Source of the DNA: Meloidogyne chitwoodi | Lineage: Eukaryota; Nematoda; Chromadorea; Rhabditida; Meloidogynidae | Assembly (NCBI GenBank): GCA_015183035.1 | Contig: JACZZP010000008.1 | Coordinates: 992,001 to 1,056,000, forward strand | Reading direction: 5' to 3' | Length of the DNA: 64,000 nt | Shown here: positions 58,353-64,000 of the stretch, one piece after another | How the letters are laid out: the number at the start of each line of letters is the position of its first letter | How positions within the stretch are numbered: position 1 is the first letter of the stretch | Program-made: the position numbers and the translations under genes | Notes under the pieces: model-generated | The model's database searches: none | The model's input: the letters and a program-made list of their open reading frames with translations, nothing else | What the model was told of the DNA's origin: nothing

Positions 58353-61300
58353 TTATGTTTTATTCTTTTTAATGTTCTTGTCAGAATTATATTTCCGGTT
58401 AAATTTCAATATTGGTAAGTTGGTAAACTCTTCAATCCAATAAAGTTCGATTGGACAAATATCGCGAGCATATACTTCATTTGTTTTAATAAGCTCAGAA
58501 AAAACAAAGGCCTAAAATGTTGTTAGTTGTTTTATTTTATAATTAAATAAAAAATTCTCAATTTTTATCACTTGTCGTACCTGTATTTTTTGATTTTTCA
58601 AACATGAAGAAGGATGAATGCGCACAATGACATTGCGGTCTTTTGCAAGAACATAATTTTTTATTGAATGATCATAAATACAAATGTTTTGGAATAGACC
58701 TTTACAAATAGCTTGTCTAAAAGAATGACTTTAAATTTAATTTTATTCAATAAACCGTAGAGCGGTAAATTCACTGCCACAACTTCGAACATTCAAACGT
58801 TTAGTGTGACAAATTTTGAGTAATTGTTTTCGAATTTTAATTACGTTTTCCATGGAACTTTCGATTATGCCATTTGCCACAAAAAAATTCTTAATAAAAA
58901 ATTATTCTTTGTTGCAATATATTTAAAAACACACTTTATCCCGCTTAGCATTCTTGTCAGAATTATATTTCCGGAAAATTTTCACATAGCGAACGTGATC
59001 ACCCTCATTTGTTTTGATAAAATTTGTTGAAGTATCAGATAAAGAAGAATCCTCTTGTCCATATTTTCCAGTATCTAATTTGCAAAAAATGTCCTGATTG
59101 GTATTTTGAAAAATATTTCCGACTGAAAGAAAAGCAACAACGGTACAAGCATCTTCAAGGCAATCTAATGTAGAAGAAGCCAAAATTATTCTTTAGAAAT
59201 ATTCAATGAAATAAAAATATTTAGAAAAAATACTTTGCAAGAACTGGCTCAATGGGGAATGCCATAATGCGTCGACCTTCATCAGTTATATCAACTGTTA
59301 AATTTGTTAAATGATTGTCTAGTTGTTCTAATTCAATGGCGTTTAAAGCAAGCAATTCTGTAATAGCTGATTGTAGCTGATCATGAGATGGTTGGTCTAT
59401 AAGTTTGTTAATTTTTCCAAGCCGTGTTAATCCAGAATTAAAAAGACCAAGTAAAACCTAGCAGTAAAAATTTAACAAAAAAAATTAGCAGGCATAAAAT
59501 CGAAAATGAAAAAAAAATTTTTAAACTTATGTAAAATTCTTTTAAAAATACCGAAGAGATGTTGGAACGCAAAAGTTCAGGTATTTGTACTGATTCAAAT
59601 TCTTCATAGTCCTGTTGAGAATATAGTCGATAACATTTTCCTGGAGCCTCACGTCCAGCACGCCCAGCCCGCTGAATGGCTTGAGCCTTTGAAATGTTTT
59701 CTACTTCAAGTACATCCATATGATTCTGAGGAGAGAATATGCTTAAAAATAATTTTTTTATAATTATTAATTTTGAAACACTATTTAACTTAATTACCGT
59801 CTCTTTATTTTTCCTGAATCAATAACTAAACAAATTCCAGGAATAGTAATTGATGTTTCAGCAATATTAGTAGAGAAAACTACCTTTCTTGTACCCTATA
59901 GAATAAAAATAATCTCTTATATGATGTTATCCTTTTTTAAAATTACAATTGGAGTAGTAGAAAAAATAGAAGTTTGTTTCAAGGATGAAATTGCTGCATA
60001 AAGAGGAAGTGCAAGAATATTGTCGTAATGTTTTATTTTATTGGATTTTTCATTCTTTTTTGTTTTTTTTATAATATTAATTGCGGTTTCAATTTCTTCT
60101 TGGCCAGTTAAAAATACCAAAAATCCATGATCTGTAGGTTCGCTCAAATGCAATTGAAGCACTACAGAAATTGCATTAAATAAATAGTCATTTTCATTAG
60201 CGTTTAACGAAGGAGCATTTAAAAGCTTAAGAATGAAATATTTATAAGTTAATATTTTTGTTAAAGTGGGCCGTCCACGTATAACAAAAATCCTTTTTTA
60301 ATATACAATACCTTAACAGTATGCTGTCTACCCCGAACATAATAAACTTCTGCTCTATTAAAATATTTTTGTAACTTTTGTAAGTCCATAGTTGCAGACA
60401 TAAGAATTAAACGAAGCGGAGGTTCATCCTTTTTTTTTCTATTCTTTTGTGCTTGTTTAAGTGTATAAAGTAGAATATCCATATTTATCTAAAAACAATT
60501 TTAATCGATAATTATTTTTATTAAATAACAGTTCTTTCGTGCACTTCATCGACAATAATAGTGGAATAATTGCTAAGTCTAACATCGTATTGAGCTTCAC
60601 GTAACAAGATTCCTTCAGTTTGATAAACAATACAAGTATCTTTGCAAAGATTAGAATCAAAACGAAATTTATAACCAACCTGAAAAAATAAGGCTCTTTT
60701 TCATTATGGGATCAGAAGTCCGCAACTTTTTACCATCAAGTTAATATGTCTGCAACAAAATATTACTTTTTCTCAACGTTATATTATGACTTGCGGATAA
60801 AAAGTTGCTTTCTTTTGGTCGCATAAAAAAATCAAAATAGAATAATAATATAATCAAAATGGTTACCAGTTGTCCAACTTCTGTACCCATTTCCACAGCC
60901 ACCCTTTCAGCTAATGATTTAGCTGCTATTCGTCTAGGTTGAGTAACTGCGATATGACCACTATCAGAATGTCCAGCTTCATGGCAAAACTGAAATAATT
61001 TAAACTAAAATATAATGAAAAGTTGATACATACTCAAAATAAAATTTAAATAAGAATTGAATTTTGTATTTTAAATGTAAATAATTGTTTAAAAACCTGT
61101 GGTATCCGTGTACTTTTACCACTGGCAGTTTCTCCAATAAAAATAACAGTATCTTCCAAATAATTAAGAATTTCAATAATGTGCTTTTTGAAACAATCAA
61201 TGGGCAAAGGAGAATGCTTTAACTTGAAATTAAATTTTTATACAAGATCAAGTAAAGAATTAACTCACATTTCCATTACAATTATTTAAATTAGAACAAC

Positions 61301-61355
61301 TTTCTTCACAGTTTACTACATTGTCATTGTTGAAATCAAGCGGTTTTGCGACCAT
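58353..61355 (-). CDS. DHX33: DEAH-type RNA helicase, DHX33-like
   Basis: The ATG at 61355 starts [20 protein letters not shown]. Helicase motif I is [17 protein letters not shown], motif Ia is [16 protein letters not shown], motif II is [11 protein letters not shown] (DEVH rather than DEAH), motif III is LILMSATMD, motif V is [16 protein letters not shown] and motif VI is [20 protein letters not shown]. The winged-helix/ratchet region and OB-fold follow, with [38 protein letters not shown] and [18 protein letters not shown]. These match DHX33, a nucleolar/rRNA and translation-linked helicase, more closely than other DEAH proteins I can recall. The last 20 residues repeat an internal segment (see findings). 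An intron at about 60,681-60,866 holds a small inverted repeat. The gene looks functional. Confidence 0.85.
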
Positions 61356-61944
61356 AATAATTGTCTATAACTAGTTAAAAAACAATAAAAAATGTTAATA
61401 AATCGATAAACAGTGGAAATCAAGCTGGACTCATGCAAAAATCCGAATTTTTCCTTATCCTAAGTTCAGGACAATTATTCTGCCCAATAAATTAAATCTG
61501 AGTCGACGCTCAGAATTTTTAAAAATCTTAATCTTTATCGCATTGGGAGGGTGATGATGGTTAGAATAGGAATGGTTATGGAACAACTTCACTCAACCTA
61601 ATCCTTAAGGGAATAAACATTTTATCGGATTTTGGCCCATGTATCAATTTGTCATCTACCTAATTGTTCAATTTTGGTTAATTATTATTTTTCGTCTACC
61701 AATATATCACTTTACCATTTTGTGTAGAACCCAAATCGAACACAGACCACTTTTACGATAGGCTCGTGCTAAATAAATAAACATTTAGTACAGGATTTTT
61801 TCCCGAAAAAACTTTCGGGTATTGTTATTTTTTTATTATTATTTTTTAAATTTTCAGATTGATTATTGTGTTTCTGTGAGTCTGATTTTTGTGTGAAGCC
61901 TTTCACTTTATAAATTTAATTGCAAGTGTTTCTGAAAAAGTGCA
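61356..61944. promoter_or_regulatory. Shared divergent promoter region DHX33 / XPO1
   Basis: 589 bp between divergent genes, less A+T-biased than other gaps. A TTTTCAG acceptor-like site at about 61,851-61,857 may mark the XPO1 trans-splice or 5' UTR boundary. A small inverted repeat, CCCGAAAA-AA-CTTTCGGG-like, lies near 61,802-61,819. No gene was seen. Confidence 0.45.
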
Positions 61945-64000
61945 ATGGAATTGGATTTTCTACGACAGGCTCAGTACAAGCTCCTTGAAGGCGGTGAAAA
62001 GTTTGATGTTCTTTCCCTAGACAAGGTAATATTATTATTTTGTATAATCAACAAAACATCTTTAGGTTGTTGGGTTGATGAATAATACAACTGGCGAAGC
62101 TCAAAAGGCTGCCTCCGATTTATTAGCCCGCTTTAAAGAAAATCCTGATTCTTGGACTAAGGTTGATGCTATTCTCGAGCTGAGGTAGTTTAATTCATTA
62201 GACTTCTGTTTAATCTTATTCATATTTAGTGCTTTGCTTGAAACTAAATACTTTGGTCTGCAGATTCTCGATCAATTGATACAAACTCGTTGGAAAGCCA
62301 TGCCTAGGGAGCAGTGTGAAGGAATCAAGGGCTATATAGTTAACATGATTTTGGAAATAAGTTCTGACGCAGAAAAAAGCGAGCGAATGAAGCTTCTTTT
62401 GCAAAAATTGAATCTTGTCTTAGTTCAGGTATAATTTTTATTCGCTATTTTTTTTATCTGTTTTTAAGATTGTCAAGCAGGAATGGCCTCGTCTCTGGCC
62501 TTCATTTATTTCTGATATTGTTGGATCTAGTCGTAATGGACAGTCACTTTGTATGAATAATATGACAATTTTACGTTTGCTAAGTGAAGAAGTATTTGAC
62601 TTCGGCACCGGTCTTACCAGTGCTCGAGCTGTTCAGCTTAAGCAGCAGTTTTGTGGCCAATTTGAAGAAGTTTTTATGCTTTGTTATGAAATTCTTGTAA
62701 GCTATAATTTAACATTTTCAGTTGGAAAATTTTTTAGGAAAATTCTGATAATGCTCAACTTATTTATGCAACATTGAGCACACTGCATGGCTTTCTTGAC
62801 TGGATTCCTGTTGGATATGTTTTTGAGAATAACCTTATAGATCTCATTTTAAAGGTTCTCACAATCAATAGATTGGATATATGATTGAATAATTTTAGTT
62901 TCTTCCTTTCCCTGCATTTCGCTCTATTTCCGTTCAATGCCTCGTGGAGATTTCTTCTATCTCAACTGAAGACAATCCTCAGTATGGCAGTAGATTAGTT
63001 CATTTGCTTAAAACAGTGATGAAAACAATCTCTGAGCAGCTCCCACTTACAGTCAACATTGCTGATTCTTACGCTAAAGGTCGAAGTGATGATCAAAAGT
63101 TTATCTCAGATTTTGCCCAACTTCTTGGCACTTTTCTCAAGGAACATTCAAATCTCGTTGAGGTCTTGGATTTACACCCTACACAAGAACAATTAGAAGT
63201 CAAGCAGTCTCATGAATTGGCTCTTAAATATTTGTTGAAAATTGGACAAGTCGAAGATGTTGAAGTTTTTAAGGTAACTTATTTTTGCATTTTAAATGTT
63301 TCTAAAAGTTGAAGAATTCTCTATTATAGATTTGTCTTGACTATTGGAATTGGCTTACAATGGAACTCTTCCGCGAAAGTCCGTTTGAACAGTCCGAACA
63401 CCCGCTTATGGATACGCTTAGGCGTTATAATAGAAGCGAATCTCCTCGTCGAAAGCTTTATGCGGAAGTTCTTTCAGAACTTAGAGTTTTGATGATTAGT
63501 CGTATGGCAAAACCCGAAGAGGTAATAATTGTTTTGAATGAGAACAATGAAGCTGTCCGCGAGCTGGTCAAAGATACAGATTCTATGATGCTTTATAAAA
63601 CAATGCGAGAAACATTGGGTATAATTTAATTTTTACTTTTAAACATTAGGATTTTTAATTTTGAAAATTAAAAAAATATTATTTTATTCATTGAGATTGA
63701 ATTTAGTGCTGTTGACTCATCTCGACTACCGAGATACTGAATTAAAAATGACTGAAAAACTTCAAAATCAAGTAAATGGAACAGAGTGGTCATGGAAAAA
63801 TTTAAATACCGTAAGATTTTGCTACTGCTATTATTTTTTTGTTTTTTGAGCTTTTTTTTATTATTTACTTCTATATTAATTCGTATTTTCTTTTCTAGTT
63901 GTGCTGGGCAATTGGCTCTATTAGCAGTTCAATGCATGAAGACGACGAAAAACGTTTCCTTGTGACAGTTATTCGAGGTTTCCACTATAAAATTTCCTAA
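61945..64000 (+). CDS. XPO1: Exportin-1 (CRM1), N-terminal half (cut by window edge)
   Basis: XPO1 is the RanGTP-dependent nuclear export receptor for leucine-rich export signals. The ATG at 61945 begins [20 protein letters not shown]. The importin-beta N-terminal domain reads [20 protein letters not shown], followed by [39 protein letters not shown] and [20 protein letters not shown]. The CRM1 HEAT repeats continue with [77 protein letters not shown], and [20 protein letters not shown] followed by RFLVTVIR. All are hallmark CRM1 segments. About half of the roughly 1,070 residues are present; the export-signal groove would lie at the window's end or beyond. All exons join in frame. Confidence 0.96.

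Overview
This 64-kb window is nuclear DNA of a nematode. Genes have many short introns (mostly 40-60 bp, GT-AG). Non-coding DNA is extremely A+T-rich, and the gene set is animal-like with clear nematode counterparts: syntaxin-5, HRD1/SEL-11, an EGL-46-type zinc finger, a GNRR-like GPCR, a globin and a BATH (MATH-BTB) protein. Several genes sit 120-310 bp behind a same-strand neighbour, as in nematode operons. Base composition and transposon content fit a clade IV plant-parasitic nematode such as Meloidogyne. That placement is an inference from style and was not checked by any search.

Layout. 1-5 kb, minus strand: cactin, ALG3 and an NDUFAF5-like methyltransferase cut by the window edge. 5.4-9.2 kb: mitochondrial calcium uniporter MCU (+), succinate dehydrogenase subunit SDHD (-) and enolase-phosphatase E1 (+). 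9.3-11.7 kb: three tandem secreted EF-hand proteins of MCFD2 type. 12.6-17.4 kb: syntaxin-5 and the ERAD ubiquitin ligase HRD1. With SEC61-gamma at 23.5 kb, this gives several ER/Golgi genes. 19.8-32.6 kb is more A+T-rich: a peptide-receptor-like GPCR, phosphomevalonate kinase, SEC61-gamma, a Kunitz-domain secreted protein, a globin and an INSM/EGL-46 zinc finger. 32.8-38.8 kb: a BATH gene, a dead MULE transposase with a hAT-type element nested in it, and CZIB with a Merlin-like element in its last intron. 39.2-44.8 kb: four genes I do not recognise, one with a C-terminal PDZ ligand. 44.8-52.0 kb: a gene desert of about 7 kb. 52.0-64 kb: RBM42, an element-rich 3.6-kb gap, MED6, a DHX33-like helicase and the 5' half of exportin-1 (XPO1).

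The single-copy genes are mostly housekeeping. The accessory interest lies in mobile DNA: at least six non-autonomous elements with readable terminal inverted repeats and target-site duplications, often nested, plus a dispersed palindromic repeat. Other points are unusual splice sites (one apparent GT-TG intron and two GC-AG introns) and unassigned RNA-like hairpins at 30.35 and 56.6 kb. I found no CRISPR array, no convincing tRNA or rRNA gene, and no clearly novel multi-gene system.
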